Shown here: positions 12,388 to 25,560 of the stretch, piece after piece
Layout of the letters: every line of letters starts with the position of its first letter
How positions within the stretch are numbered: the first letter of the stretch is position 1
NCBI GenBank assembly: GCA_947561585.1
Contig: CANNZV010001031.1
Location: forward strand, 62,001-126,000
DNA: 64,000 bases
From: Caprella mutica
Taxonomy: Eukaryota > Arthropoda > Malacostraca > Amphipoda > Caprellidae
Reading direction: 5' to 3'
Position numbers and translations under genes: made by a program
The notes under the pieces: model-generated
Database searches by the model: none
What the model was told of the DNA's origin: nothing
Seen by the model: only the letters and a program-made list of their open reading frames with translations

Positions 12388-14862
12388 TCTATAGAGGAGT
12401 TCACTATAGAGGAGTTCACTATAGAGGAGTTCACTATAGAGGAGTTCACTATAGAGGAGTTCACTATAGAGGAGTTCACTATAGAGGAGTTCACTATAGA
12501 GGAGTTCACTATAGAGGAGTTCACTATAGAGGAGTTCACTATAGAGGAGTTCACTATAGAGGAGTTCACTATAGAGGAGTTCACTATAGAGGAGTTCATT
12601 ATAGAGGAGTTCACTATAGAGGAGTTCACTATAGAGGAGTTCACTATAGAAGAGTTCACTATAGAGGAGTTCACTATAGAGGAGTTCACTATAGAGGAGT
12701 TCACTATAGAGGAGTTCACTATAGAGGAGTTCATTATAGAGGAGTTCATTATAGAGGAGTTCACTATAGAGGAGTTCATTATAGAGGAGTTCATTATAGA
12801 GGAGTTCATTATAGAGGAGTTCATTATAGAGGAGTTCATTATAGAGGAGTTCATTATAGAGGAGTTCATTATAGAGGAGTTCATTATAGAGGAGTTCACT
12901 ATAGAGGAGTTCACTATAGAGGAGTTCATTATAGAGGAGTTCACTATAGAGGAGTTCACTATAGAGGAGTTCACTATAGAGGAGTTCACTATAGAGGAGT
13001 TCACTATAGAGGAGTTCACTATAGAGGAGTTCACTATAGAGGAGTTCACTATAGAGGAGTTCACTATAGAGGAGTTCACTATAGAGGAGTTCACTATAGA
13101 GGAGTTCACTATAGAGGAGTTCACTATAGAGGAGTTCACTATAGAGGAGTTCACTATAGAGGAGTTCACTATAGAGGAGTTCACTATAGAGGAGTTCACT
13201 ATAGAGGAGTTCACTATAGAGGAGTTCACTATAGAGGAGTTCACTATAGAGGAGTTCACTATAGAGGAGTTCACTATAGAGGAGTTCACTATAGAGGAGT
13301 TCACTATAGAGGAGTTCACTATAGAGGAGTTCACTATAGAGGAGTTCACTATAGAGGAGTTCACTATAGAGGAGTTCACTATAGAGGAGTTCACTATAGA
13401 GGAGTTCACTATAGAGGAGTTCACTATAGAGGAGTTCACTATAGAGGAGTTCACTATAGAGGAGTTCACTATAGAGGAGTTCACTATAGAGGAGTTCACT
13501 ATAGAGGAGTTCACTATAGAGGAGTTCACTATAGAGGAGTTCACTATAGAGGAGTTCACTATAGAGGAGTTCACTATAGAGGAGTTCACTATAGAGGAGT
13601 TCACTATAGAGGAGTTCACTATAGAGGAGTTCACTATAGAGGAGTTCACTATAGAGGAGTTCACTATAGAGGAGTTCACTATAGAGGAGTTCATTATAGA
13701 GGAGTTCACTATAGAGGAGTTCATTATAGAGGAGTTCATTATAGAGGAGTTCATTATAGAGGAGTTCATTATAGAGGAGTTCATTATAGAGGAGTTCATT
13801 ATAGAGGAGTTCATTATAGAGGAGTTCACTATAGAGGAGTTCACTATAGAGGAGTTCACTATAGAGGAGTTCACTATAGAGGAGTTCACTATAGAGGAGT
13901 TCACTATAGAGGAGTTCACTATAGAGGAGTTCACTATAGAGGAGTTCACTATAGAGGAGTTCACTATAGAGGAGTTCACTATAGAGGAGTTCACTATAGA
14001 GGAGTTCACTATAGAGGAGTTCACTATAGAGGAGTTCACTATAGAGGAGTTCACTATAGAGGAGTTCACTATAGAGGAGTTCACTATAGAGGAGTTCACT
14101 ATAGAGGAGTTCACTATAGAGGAGTTCACTATAGAGGAGTTCACTATAGAGGAGTTCACTATAGAGGAGTTCACTATAGAGGAGTTCACTATAGAGGAGT
14201 TCACTATAGAGGAGTTCACTATAGAGGAGTTCACTATAGAGGAGTTCACTATAGAGGAGTTCACTATAGAGGAGTTCACTATAGAGGAGTTCACTATAGA
14301 GGAGTTCACTATAGAGGAGTTCACTATAGAGGAGTTCACTATAGAGGAGTTCACTATAGAGGAGTTCACTATAGAGGAGTTCACTATAGAGGAGTTCACT
14401 ATAGAGGAGTTCACTATAGAGGAGTTCACTATAGAGGAGTTCACTATAGAGGAGTTCACTATAGAGGAGTTCACTATAGAGGAGTTCACTATAGAGGAGT
14501 TCACTATAGAGGAGTTCACTATAGAGGAGTTCACTATAGAGGAGTTCACTATAGAGGAGTTCACTATAGAGGAGTTCACTATAGAGGAGTTCACTATAGA
14601 GGAGTTTACTATAGAGGAGTTTACTATAGAGGAGTTCACTATAGAGGAGTTCACTATAGAGGAGTTCACTATAGAGGAGTTCACTATAGAGGAGTTCACT
14701 ATAGAGGAGTTTACTATAGAGGAGTTTACTATAGAGGAGTTTACTATAGAGGAGTTTACTATAGAGGAGTTTACTATAGAGGAGTTTACTATAGAGGAGT
14801 TTACTATAGAGGAGTTTACTATAGAGGAGTTTACTATAGAGGAGTTCACTATAGAGGAGTCT
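12388..14862. repeat. 15 bp satellite, about 165 units
   Basis: Near-uniform tandem array of ACTATAGAGGAGTTC. The main variants are ATTATAGAGG (blocks near 12720-12950 and 13680-13830) and TTTACTATAG (14600-14840). Minus-strand frames of over 800 codons (LLYSE and NSSIV repeats) are simply this unit read in frame. The right edge reads as a transposon end on the minus strand (see 9213-9242). Confidence 0.98.
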
Positions 14863-15414
14863 ACTGTACCAAAATTTTAACATTATCCCATTGTTTAAAT
14901 GATTGAATACAGAATATTCTTTATATTTTCAATATCTATAAATTACTAGTCATAGTTAATTTTTTTTGTAAATAAACTTTGTGAATGAAATAAACATTTT
15001 TAATTTATTAGATTATGGAATAATACTTGATTTTTGAGTGTAATGCACTATTGATTTATAATTTTTATACTATGAAAATCAGCCACAAAACGAAATAAAT
15101 ATTTAATCAATCGAGATAAATACTTCATTAATGCATCACATTATCACCATAATCATGACCCTGATAAGAACTGAACATACCTTCAACGTTATAGGCTTTG
15201 ATATTTCTTTCTTTCAGTATATTATACACACCAACTACCCATCCATCACCCTTCGTAAATACACCCCCTTCCACCCACCTCCCCCCTTCCCCCTAGATTC
15301 CCAATCGCTTGCTGGAACCAAAGCTAGGCAGTGTAATTTACCGTGCAGTCTATTTAGATAAGGAAATCTGTGCGGTAAATACTCCCACTCCCTTTCTTCT
15401 GGATCTGAGGTACT
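14863..15414. other. Spacer without gene
   Basis: AT-rich, with a C-rich stretch near 15262-15296. No supported feature. Confidence 0.5.
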
Positions 15415-16214
15415 AGGGAGTACTCCAGAGTATTTTGGAGTATTCTGGAGTATTCTGGAGTTCTCCGAAATATTCTGGAATATTCTAAAATACTCTGGAG
15501 TACTCTGGAATACACTGGAGTAGTCTGGAATACTCTGAAATACTTTGGAATACTCTGCAATACTCTGAAATACACTGTAATAGTGTGGAATACTCTGGAA
15601 TACACTGGAGTAGTCTGGAATATTCTGGAATATACTGGAATACACTGCAGTAGTCTGGAATACTCTGAAATACTTTGGAATACTCTGAAATACTTTGGAA
15701 TACTCTGAAATACTTTGGAATACTCTGAAATACAATGAAATAGTGTGGAATACTCTGGAATACACTGAAGTAGTCTGGAATACACTGGAGTAGCCTGGAA
15801 TACTCTGAAATACTTTGGAATACTCTGCAATACTCTGAAATACACTGTAATAGTGTGGAATACTCTGGAGTTGTCTGGAATACTCTGGAATACACTGGAG
15901 TAGTCTGGAATATTCTGGAATACACTGGAATACACTGGAGTAGTCTGGAATACTCTGAAATACTTTGGAATACTCTGAAATACTTTGGAATACTCTGAAA
16001 TACATTGTAATAGTGTGGAATACTCTGGAATACACTGGAGTAGTCTGGTATACACTGTAATAGTGTGGAATACACTGTAATAGTGTGGAATACTCTGGAA
16101 TACTCTGGAATGTACTGTAATAGTGTGGAATACTCTGGAATATTCTGGAATACTCTGGAATATTCTGGAATACTCTGGAATACTTTGGAGTTACTCTGAA
16201 ATGCTTTGGAATAT
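15415..16214. repeat. 10 bp minisatellite with longer-period structure
   Basis: About 80 units of a degenerate 10 bp motif (GGAATACTCT, GGAATACACT, GGAGTAGTCT, GAAATACTTT). Variant units recur in fixed order, giving longer composite units. The minus-strand open frames (SIPEYSRVFQ-type repeats) result from 30 bp multiples being in frame and lack any non-repeat domain. Confidence 0.93.
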
Positions 16215-16892
16215 TCAACAGTAAGTGAAGGACAAATAGAGTATAGGGATTATCGAACATTTTGAGATGTTCCGCAGTCATATTGGGTAAAGAATCTATC
16301 TACCACTCAAACCATTTACTCCCCATTAATATTATTAAGCTTACGTCTTACTTAAGCTCCAATAATTTTCCACCAGTGAAAGATCTATTGAACGATAGAC
16401 CTTTTACTGATTAGTCTGATAGATCCTGAACCCTATTTGAAGATTGAACTTCCGTTATCCTTTCCATATTCAATATTTAAAGTATTTTTTTTTTGTTGAA
16501 TGAAGTAGCTATGTATTCTGATAGTTTTTCCCAAAGAAAATGTTATGGTGAAGGCATCGAAGAATCAAAGGGAACCTATATTTTCTTTTACGGTCAAATC
16601 ATGAATATCTCCTAAAAAAATTTCAGGTAGACTTTATTTCGAGCAAATGAATCATAATTCCATGAAATTTTTTGGAAACTTTAGTGCAGCACTATGGTTG
16701 TAAGTTACCTATGTATGTCAAAAAATGCCCTAGAGTCAAGGTATCAATATCTCAATAACGAAAATTTGTTGCGTTCATTTACTTTGGGAGTTTGATGCAA
16801 GCTGTCAAATTTTATCGGAACTGAACAGAAACACAAGCATGAAAAAAAATCGTTTTCTTCCAATTTCACTCTAAGTCGATTTCTTCAGATGG
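16215..16892. repeat. Dispersed repeat, copy 1 (within a gene-free stretch)
   Basis: The segment at about 16700-16850 matches 19570-19712 in direct orientation, including ATCGGAACTGAACAGAAACA versus GTCGGAACTGAAAAGAAACA. Degenerate transposable-element material; no ORF. Confidence 0.55.
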
Positions 16893-17184
16893 TATTCCTT
16901 GTTACAAAGAGTATTCTTTGTTACAAAGAGTATTCCTTGTTACAAAGTGTATTCCTTGTTACAAAGTGAATTCCTTGTTACTAAGAGTATTCCTCGTTGC
17001 AAAGTGAATTCCTGGTTACAAAGTGAATTCCTTGTTACAAAGAGTATTCCTTGTTACAAAGTGAATTCCTGGTTACAAAGTGAATTCCTTGTTACAAAGT
17101 GAATTCCTGGTTACAAAGTGAATTCCTTGTTACAAAGTGAATTCATTGTTACTAAGTGAATTCCTTGTTACAAAGTGAATTCCT
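16893..17184. repeat. 19 bp minisatellite, about 15 units
   Basis: Tandem unit TTCCTTGTTACAAAGTGAA with GTAT, GAAT and CTGG variants. Confidence 0.95.
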
Positions 17185-17559
17185 TCAGTTCATTGAATCC
17201 TCAACTGACCTATTGACCACTCTGGCAATTTTCCGAACCGTTTACCTCGAGAGGGTGGTTAAATCCTGCTATTGGATAAGAAGGGCCTGCCTCTATCACC
17301 TGATCGGACGCAATTTATTGTCCTGCTACTCAAAATGCTAAGGGAGTACCTGAAATTCTAAGGGAGTACCTATATATGTATATAGTCTCCATTTAAATTT
17401 AATAGGAGCTTTTCAAGCTCTCTGTTGATTCTTAGATTCATGAGGTCATAATTTGAACAAGATTTATTATACATAGATATTATATTTTTTTCTTATTGAC
17501 CAATAATTGCATGGTACCCCTTAGATAAATATTAGAACGAAAAGAAGGTAAATTTTATT

Positions 17560-18504
17560 GGATCTTTCCCATTTGACGACCCCCACCAGATTTAATTTAA
17601 ATTAATTTTTTTTATGTATTTTTGTCCATAGAATCCGAAAATCAAAATCGTTTTTTGTAGAAACTAATAGTTTTTGAGATATGAGGGTTTAAAGTTATTT
17701 ATTTCCTATGTATTACTGAAGGATTGGGAACTTTGAAAAAACACGTGTTTTCATTGAAAAATTGTATAATAAACACAAAAAGTAGAACAAAATTAATATG
17801 AAAATTAATAAAAATGGGGAATAATTCAATAAACAATAACAAGCATTGTTATATTAGCTATTTTTCATGAAAAATAACAATATTTCTAAATATTTCGACA
17901 AAAAGGTTCTTTTCAGAGTGCCTGCGCCTCCAAATGAATTCGCACAAATAGGAATCTATCATGCCTCTACTTATTCCACATTGAATTTTCTTCTTTCGTT
18001 TCATAATGTAGTTTGTTGTATCCGCTAGTTTGTTGTACTGCACACTTCATAAATGTTTAATGACCTGGCAGGGGGGTATGGGGGCGGCACGCCCCCCATC
18101 ACACATATCAGTATATTGAAGTAATAATTTGAAAATATCACGGAAACTGGAAATATATTTGATATACAGTATATATTTAGGAGGCGTGCCGCCTCCCAAA
18201 CCCCCCTGCCAAGTCATTAAACAATCATGAAGTGTGCAGTACAACAAACTAGCGGATACAACAAACTACATTACTGTTTCATGCCAAAAATCTATATTGT
18301 TTAAGTAATTTCAATGAAAACACGAGTTTTTTCAAAGTTCCCAATCCTTCAGTAATACATAGGAAATAAATAACTTTAAACCCTCATATCTCAAAAACTA
18401 TTAGTTTCTACAAAAAACGGTTTTGATTTTCGGATTTTATGGACAAAAATACATGTAAATAATTTGAATTACATTTGGTGGGGGTCGTCAAATGGGAAAG
18501 ATCC
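17560..18504. mobile_element. Nested double foldback element
   Basis: The outer arms at 17560-17758 and 18311-18504 are about 195 bp reverse complements (end motif GGATCTTTCCCATTTGACGA). Inside are a second pair of arms, 18007-18098 and 18180-18272, containing TGGCAGGGGGGTATGGGGGC and its complement. The two pairs differ in composition, the inner one being GC-rich, so this may be one foldback inserted in another. A diverged relative of the inner arm lies near 19085-19160. No transposase remains. Confidence 0.75.
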
Positions 18505-20116
18505 ATTTCATTATTTTGAAGACCAAAATGGAAAATGAAAATAAAATCTTTTTGTTTATTCTTATGAATTGTTATTGCAGTTCATAAAGGGTGTTCAATT
18601 TTGGTTCCACAAAATCTGACAGCTTGCATAAAAACTTAAAATAAACTCTTTTACAAAAATATCAAAATGTCCAAAATTTCCCTTATAGAAATTTTGTTTC
18701 ACGAAAACCTATTTTATCATTAACTGATTAGATTTTTAGATTCTTACTTTCAACTTTAAGTTTTAAAAGGACGTTGAGCCCAAAAAGGTTGTGTTTCTTC
18801 CTTGTAAAATATTGAAAATTTGGTAAACAGCGCATAAGGTTTTCGATTCATTGTTTTAAGAATACAATTTTCTATCGTCACAGTGTTACATGCATAATGT
18901 TTTTACTGAAAATGTTCATAAGGTTAACTTTTCTCTTAATAGTCGGCAAGGAGGCGGAGCTAACAGGGGGGCGAAACAAAACACTAAACCCATAGTAGTC
19001 TGAATCCTGTTGGTTCCTCCTCCTTGCATTTAGTTATGAGTTGAATAAAATTACCTTTCAAATAGTATGAACTTCGAATGGCTGAAATGTAATTTGTTGT
19101 TATCACTAGTTTATTTCTTAATCATGATTGTTTAATGACTCATTGGTCAATCTCCACAGCCAATCAATGAGCTAGTAAGCTTAAAAATATTATCAATAAG
19201 AAAACTGTCTGCAAGAATGGATATTTTTAAACTATATTCTTAGTAGGAGTAACCGTTTAATATCTAACCTTACAGATGCCACCCTAAAAAGACACTTACA
19301 TATGTAGATATTTACAAGTAATTTTGTTTCTAACAGATGGTTATAAGTGGAAAATAAAGCACAACAGACCTTAGAATCCATCATAATGTTATGAATGTTA
19401 AAATCTACAATGATAGTTCAAAATAGATGCCTTTCGTTTCAATGCAAATCTGACTCCTCATCTGATGATCTGAAGAGACTTCTGCAAGTGAAAACTAACT
19501 AATCTAACTAAGCAGTTTTAATAGTTTATGTTTTCGTGAAACAGTGTTTGTTTTATATTTTTATATGAAATTCCTTATGTATGTCAAAAATAACCTACAA
19601 TCCAGGTATCAATATCTCAGTAACGAAAATTAGTTGCGTTTATTTACTTTGGGAGGATTTATACAAGCTGTCAAATTTTGTCGGAACTGAAAAGAAACAC
19701 AAGCATGAAAAAAAAATTCTGAATCAAGTTTTGATGGCGCTGCATATCGATTATGGGGAGAAATTAAAATTATTAGTGAAAATTATAAGCTACAGTTAGC
19801 CCTTCCATAAATTTCAGAAAATTTTAGGCCAAAAAAAAACTCTCAAATTTGCAACACATTCTTGAGTTCTTGCAAATAAGTCACGAGGACTATCAAGGTT
19901 AAAATTCGCAAGTTAAGTTGCAGCAGGTATGTGTGTTTGCTATCACCACATCAGTCATTATTGAGGTTTCTGTGTGCAGAGAATTTAATATCCGCACCAA
20001 TAAGTAGCGCATGGAAATCTTTGCAGAGAATCTAAACCACTTGGCAACTTGTGGGTACTACCAGGGAAAGAAATACTTGGTGTTATGAAGGAGATTTGAT
20101 GACGGTGAATATCTTA
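18505..20116. other. Gene-free stretch with degenerate repeat copies
   Basis: Contains copy 2 of the dispersed repeat (about 19570-19712) and a diverged copy of the inner foldback arm (about 19085-19160). The short frame at 19581-19799 lies within repeat DNA. No host gene seen. Confidence 0.5.
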
Positions 20117-20567
20117 CCTGATAGTACATAATACAGTGACTCTTTTCTCTGATAGTACATCATCACAGTTACTCTTTTCTCTGATAGTACATCATCACAA
20201 TGACTCTTTTCTCTGATAGTACATCATCACAGTGACTCTTTTCTCTGAGAGTACATCATCACAGTGACTCTTTTCTCTGATAGTACATCATCACAGTGAC
20301 TCTTTTCTTTGATAGTACATCAACACAGTGACTCTTTTCTCTGATAGTACATCATCACAGTGACTCTTTTCTCTGATAGTACATCATCACAGTGACTCTT
20401 TTCTCTGATAGTACATCATCACAGTGACTCTTTTCTCTGATAGTACATCATCACAGTGACTCTTTTCTTTGATAGTACATCAACACAGTGACTCTTTTCT
20501 CTGATAGTACATCATCACAGTGACTCTTTTCTCTGATAGTACATCAACACAGTGACTCTTTTCTCTA
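20117..20567. repeat. 32 bp minisatellite, about 14 units
   Basis: Tandem 32 bp unit containing ATCATCACAGTGACTCTTTT; it includes the heptamer CACAGTG. Unit variants (TTTGATAG, CATCAACAC) recur about 192 bp apart, showing multi-unit duplication. Confidence 0.96.
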
Positions 20568-21397
20568 AACAAAACCTTTTACTTTTCCAAGGTATATATT
20601 TAGTTGATATTTATTTAAAACAAAGGTAAAGCTTAAAGGAATTATTAGCTTTTAGAAATTCATTTGTGTTTCAATTCGAATGGAAACCCATAAATAATGT
20701 AAATAGTTAATTAGATTTTACTCCTTGCTAACGTATAGTGACTGTTCTTCAATTAAGGTCAAAGCTATTTAGCTGTACTGGCCCTAATGAAGTTACTTTA
20801 GGTAAATTCAGCTGCTTTTATATGTTAATTCTCCTAATTTGTAAACTCTCACTGTCGAATATAAAGAACAACTTTTAAAGAAAGGCCTCCTGAATCCACA
20901 AGACCTGATCCAAAAGATAACCACTCCTTTGAAAGTCAGTTTGGTTAACATTTTTCTTTGGGGTGACTTAATTTGAGGCTCATTTTCATCTGTCGATGGC
21001 ATTTGTTTTTGTAAGGGATTAAGTAAGCCTTTTTGTTTGGAAGAAATTCAGACTTTAGAATTACTGAGGGGGCTGAATTTTAGGAAATGTTAATTCTAAA
21101 CATTGGAATTGTTGTCTTGTTTTATTCTCTGGTTAATTTAATTTGACGTGCATATATTAGTGAAGTTAGTTAAATATTCAATTGTTTGTTTCGATTGTTG
21201 ATGCTTCGTCTGAAAAATAGGAATTAGACTAATTGTTTAACTCTTAAGTATTTATATCTTTACATTTGATATTTATTTGCCTTTTCACAATTGGAAAATA
21301 TTGTGTAAAATTCGATTGATTATATTACAGTAATTATTTCAGAAATGAAGATCATCATCTGATAATAACGTATGAAAATGAAAATTGGGAAGTAGGT
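20568..21397. other. Spacer without gene
   Basis: AT-rich; the minus-strand frame at 20808-21002 has no recognisable features. Confidence 0.5.
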
Positions 21398-24362
21398 GAA
21401 GATGGTCATCAATGGAACACTGAGAACAATTGGACAGGCTGAATAATTTTTTTATTTGCGGGTAATTTTTAACAAAATTTTAGTGGTAATTTAGGCATCC
21501 TTCAATGCATTCACTCGCATTGCATTCAGCGGTTGGGGTGCAGTCAGCTCTGCTTAAAAACGAAAACGTGTTTTAGAGGTAGGAAAACTGAATTTTTCCT
21601 ACTCTGTTTCAATTGCTATAATTTTTTTAATTTAACATATAATGCTTACGGCATTCTTTTATAATATTAAGTAATATGCAAAATATGATCATATGAAAGG
21701 ATTGCCTTTATACTTTTATAGTTGAGCCACTATACCCATATGTTTTCAAAATGGCGTCATGGTGATCATTGGGACAGAAAATTTGGTTAGCAATGGGACA
21801 GTGCCTTATTGTCAACCAAACCGTCTAATTATTCCATATGAATCAATAAATATCTAGTTTTGATACAAGAAAGTGAACTGTAGCTTCAGAGTTTCTTGTA
21901 GAAACAGAACTACCAGCTCAAGCTGTACTTTCGACCATGACCAAAGGCTTTAGCAATCTGAAGTCAACACAAACCACAGCATAGAAAACAAATTTCAATA
22001 ATAAAAGAAAAAGACGAAGCATGATTGCAACGGATACACCAGAGAAATAAGAGCTTTTTGCTGGTGCCACTTAAAGGATAAGTCCTACGAAATGGCATCA
22101 TAAAGTATCCGTAGATGGCCTGTAAACTCTTGTTCTTGGTCTGGTATAGAACTCTTAATCTAACTGATCCATTCGTCTGAAGAACTTAAATCTCTATCAA
22201 AAAACATTGGAAATGAAGGTTTGATGCGATTTCTAAAACGTAGTTTGTTGTCCAAAAGCATGAAAAAGATATATACGAAATATTGATGATTGGCGAAGAC
22301 TCGAGTGCAATTAGATTAATTTTCCAAATGTTCCTAACATGGCATCGGTGAAGCTGGAGGACATTAAACTAATATTATATGAACCAACTAAGTGTGGGAT
22401 AACATATAAAGAGATAATTCGAACTTGAAATTTGACCATAACCTCAACAATATACCGGGTGGGCCAAAAGTCACTTTACCATTTTAAAATTTTATTACGC
22501 AAAAACTATAAAAGATATATATTCATAGTAAACTGTAAATAAAAGAATAAATTCAATATTTTTATATAAAATTATTCAAATGGCTACCATTATTATTTAA
22601 GCAGTACCAGTTCTTCCAGTCCTTCCATCATGAATTTAGAGCTTGATAATCCGCACCAGACAGTTACTTTCTGTGGACGGAATGGCTGTTCATGAACAAT
22701 TTGGGTATTAACTCTGTTTAAAAATCTACAGTTTGTTTATTCACGTGTATTATACTTTCCTGCATTTTTCCTGCGTACTTTCCTACAGATGACATCCAAG
22801 GGCTGTATCCTGATGCTGTCTGTGGTGAATGAAAGGAAGAGGGGTGTCGTCCCCTGTGCTCCGAACTGTTGAAAATTTGGATTATGTGTTATCGTTTTTT
22901 TTTTCATATCTCCTCATTTTTAACGCTACTTGCAGCTTTGGAAAATAGCGTTAGGGTTATGTTCTTTAAGTAAGTAGCTCAAAATTTTTTTTTTTGTAGG
23001 TGAGCTTCATTTACTATCACCTCTTTTTCCTCTTCTTTTTCTATTTTCTTTCTGAAAGCTTTTCTGCTTTCGTGTACATTGTCTCCAATTGTAGTTGGAA
23101 ATCATTGAACCACTTTCCTTTTTGACTGCTTCTTCCAGTCCCTTGTTTTAAATTTAGTTTTCACGACAGCAGTATGATATTAATTTTGTTCCGAAAAGGA
23201 AAATATATATATATTAACCCATACTGTCGTTGAATACTGTGCACTTTAAAATTATGTAGATTTTATATTTCCTATATTTCCATTTTCTTCTCTTTTCTTT
23301 TTTGATTGAATTAAAATATTAAAGTCAACCTTTTTCATATTCGATATAATTTAGGTAGATATTTTTCATTTTAATTTTTTTTTTATGTAGGTTGCCCAAG
23401 AAGCTTCGGCTTAAAAAGGGCCTTAAATGTCTCTCTGTACTGAGATAAAAAGGAAATTCATCTGCATTATTGAATGTGATGAATAATTTGTCACTTGTCA
23501 AATTCATGAATGATCGTGCTAATTCTTCTCGCTTTTGGTGATCTGTGTCCTGTTATTCTGGTATCATCTGAATTTTGTAAGAATATAATAATGTAGATCC
23601 TTCTTTAATATGCACCGTAGTGACGTGCAAAACAATCTTATTCGAGTACTATGCTTTATCGTGGATTTTGTGTTGTCTTCTGCAACACTAAGATTCACAC
23701 ACTAAATAACTTCAGTGCGAGATGACTTCGATGTTCCAGTTCGCTCTTTGTCAGTAAATTGTCTGAATTTTTCTGCCAAGGCAAGAATACATGGCTTAGA
23801 TGGACTCTTATTAACATTTCTGATAGAACATCTCCTTACTGAGGATTACTCCAGCAAATGATCCATTTTGTTGAAAGTAGTATTCAACAATTGCGGCTCT
23901 CTCATCCATGTTGAACTTAGTCATTTTTATAGGCTTAGGATTTCATACATTAAAAAGTAAGTTTGAAATATTTGCAACCTGATGTGGAATAGTGATTTCG
24001 GTTCATATCCACTAAAACTTTAAGTATTCTTCTTCCATTTGTCGTTTGCTAAAGATTTTTTATCATTTTTGGTTTGTGCGTAATAAAATTTTAAAATGAT
24101 AAAGTGACTTTTGGCCCATCGATAAACTGTCCCATCGTTCACCAGGGCATGTCTGACTGTTCACCGGTGCTGGTATACAATGGGACAATTTTTTTTGTTT
24201 TTTATTTAATTTTTTTTTTCTAGTCAAAGCATTCGAGCTAATTTCATTTTATAAAGGAATATCTATATTACACATGGATTTTTTTGTTTTTCATATTTTG
24301 CCAATAGTAAATGAATTATCAATCTTTCTGTGTTTTTGTCCCATTGATGACCACCCTCCCCT
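21398..24362. mobile_element. Degenerate DNA transposon, about 3 kb, with decayed protein remnant
   Basis: The left end, GATGGTCATCAATGGAACAC, is inverted at the right end (minus strand GGTGGTCATCAATGGGACAA). Several GGGACA-type motifs lie near both ends. At about 22205-22395 two short plus-strand fragments, NEGLMRFLKRSL and FPNVPNMASVKLEDIKLILY, resemble the small domain found downstream of transposases in some insect pogo/Jerky-like elements; frames are broken between them. Family assignment is tentative. Confidence 0.45.
22453..24121. mobile_element. Mariner-like (IS630/Tc1) element remnant
   Basis: Terminal inverted repeats of about 50 bp: GGGTGGGCCAAAAGTCACTT on the left and its complement at 24061-24120. 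On the minus strand around 22590-22750 a fragment NTQIVHEQPFRPQKVTVWCG resembles the catalytic-core region of insect mariner-like transposases (the HxxP...VTVWCG block). Stops interrupt it, so it is a dead copy. It lies inside the 21398-24362 element. Confidence 0.6.
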
Positions 24363-24895
24363 AATATGAAATAGGTTTTTAACTCATTAATATTAATTTA
24401 TAAAATGAAGGTACTATACTTGTACAGAGTGTATATTTTCTCTATATATTACACATTTTTATATGTACTTGCCTAATTTGAAAATTAGTGGGTGTTTAAA
24501 ATCTTCTCCATGGACCAAAGGCCATATCGCTGACATTAAAAAGAAATCAAATACAAGGGACTGGAAGAATCAGACAAAAGAAAATCTACTCCGTGAATAC
24601 AGTCACTTACCAAGGAATGTGACGCAAAGGGACACAAGCACCGGTAGCGACACTAACGGATGGTAGAAAAAAATAAAGAGAAGTTAATAAATTAATTTTA
24701 CGAGTCTACGTAAAACAAAATCTAGTACCAATTAGTTGAAGAGCATAACCCTAGCGCTATCCTCTAAAACTGCAAGTAGCGTAAAAATGTTAAAAAATAG
24801 ACACTTTGTATTCCAAATTACAACAGTTTGGGGCCAAAAGGACGCCACCCCTTCTCTTCCATTCACAACAGACAGCTTCAGGATGGAGCCAGGGA
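22795..24895. repeat. Inverted repeat pair crossing the mariner remnant
   Basis: The arms at 22795-22970 and 24738-24895 are reverse complements over about 150 bp (GCTGTATCCTGATGCTGTCT on the left; the complement near 24880). Because the left arm lies inside and the right arm outside the elements above, the pairs interleave rather than nest. Confidence 0.55.
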
Positions 24896-25305
24896 GAGAT
24901 TAGTGTATTTCGAATACTTCAATGGAGATAATGATACTGGTGATTGAAATAAAGTTTCATGTTGTACATTTATTAGTACAGGTAAAAGATTTACTTATGG
25001 TAGAGCTGTTATATTTTTAGTGTAGAGCACTGATCTAGGATTCCAGATTGGTAAATTATAATTGTAAACTTTCAATGGAATATTATAATAAATAATAGAA
25101 ATATCGTCTAATGGCGATGATAGATGAATTGACGAAAATCTAATCGTAATTCATTTTATAATAAAATAGTTCCCAGTCTATCGTCAATCAGCGGAAATTT
25201 TTGACGATAATATTGCGATATTATGACATTTTACAGTAAATATTTTTTCATCCGATTTTAAATTTTCTAAATAGGAATTAAAATTATTAGCTACAATGAA
25301 AGAAT

Positions 25306-25560
25306 TTAGTTTATGATTATTTTAACCATTATTTATGATTATTTTAATCATTATTTATGATTATTTCAACCATTATTTATGATTATTTTAACCATTATTT
25401 ATGATTATTTTAACCATTATTTATGATGATTTTAACCATTATTTATGATTATTTCAACCATTATTTATGATTATTTTAACCATTATTTATGATTATTTTA
25501 ACCATTATTTATGATTATTCCAACCATTATTTATGATTATTTTACCCACTATTTATCATT
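25306..25560. repeat. 22 bp AT-rich minisatellite, about 11 units
   Basis: Tandem unit containing TTTATGATTATTTTAACCAT. It lies about 1.3 kb downstream of the LMO stop codon and might fall in its 3' UTR or just beyond. Confidence 0.92.

Noticed and set aside
12346..14883. Two frames of over 800 codons (LLYSE and NSSIV repeats)
   Set aside because: Both are the 15 bp satellite read in different frames; no unique domain or splice context.
15235..16281. Overlapping 196-348 codon minus-strand frames
   Set aside because: They come from the 10 bp array, three frames at once; no unique conserved portion.
20117..20567. V(D)J or Transib signal sequences suggested by CACAGTG
   Set aside because: The heptamer occurs only because the 32 bp unit repeats; there is no nonamer and no RAG-like gene.
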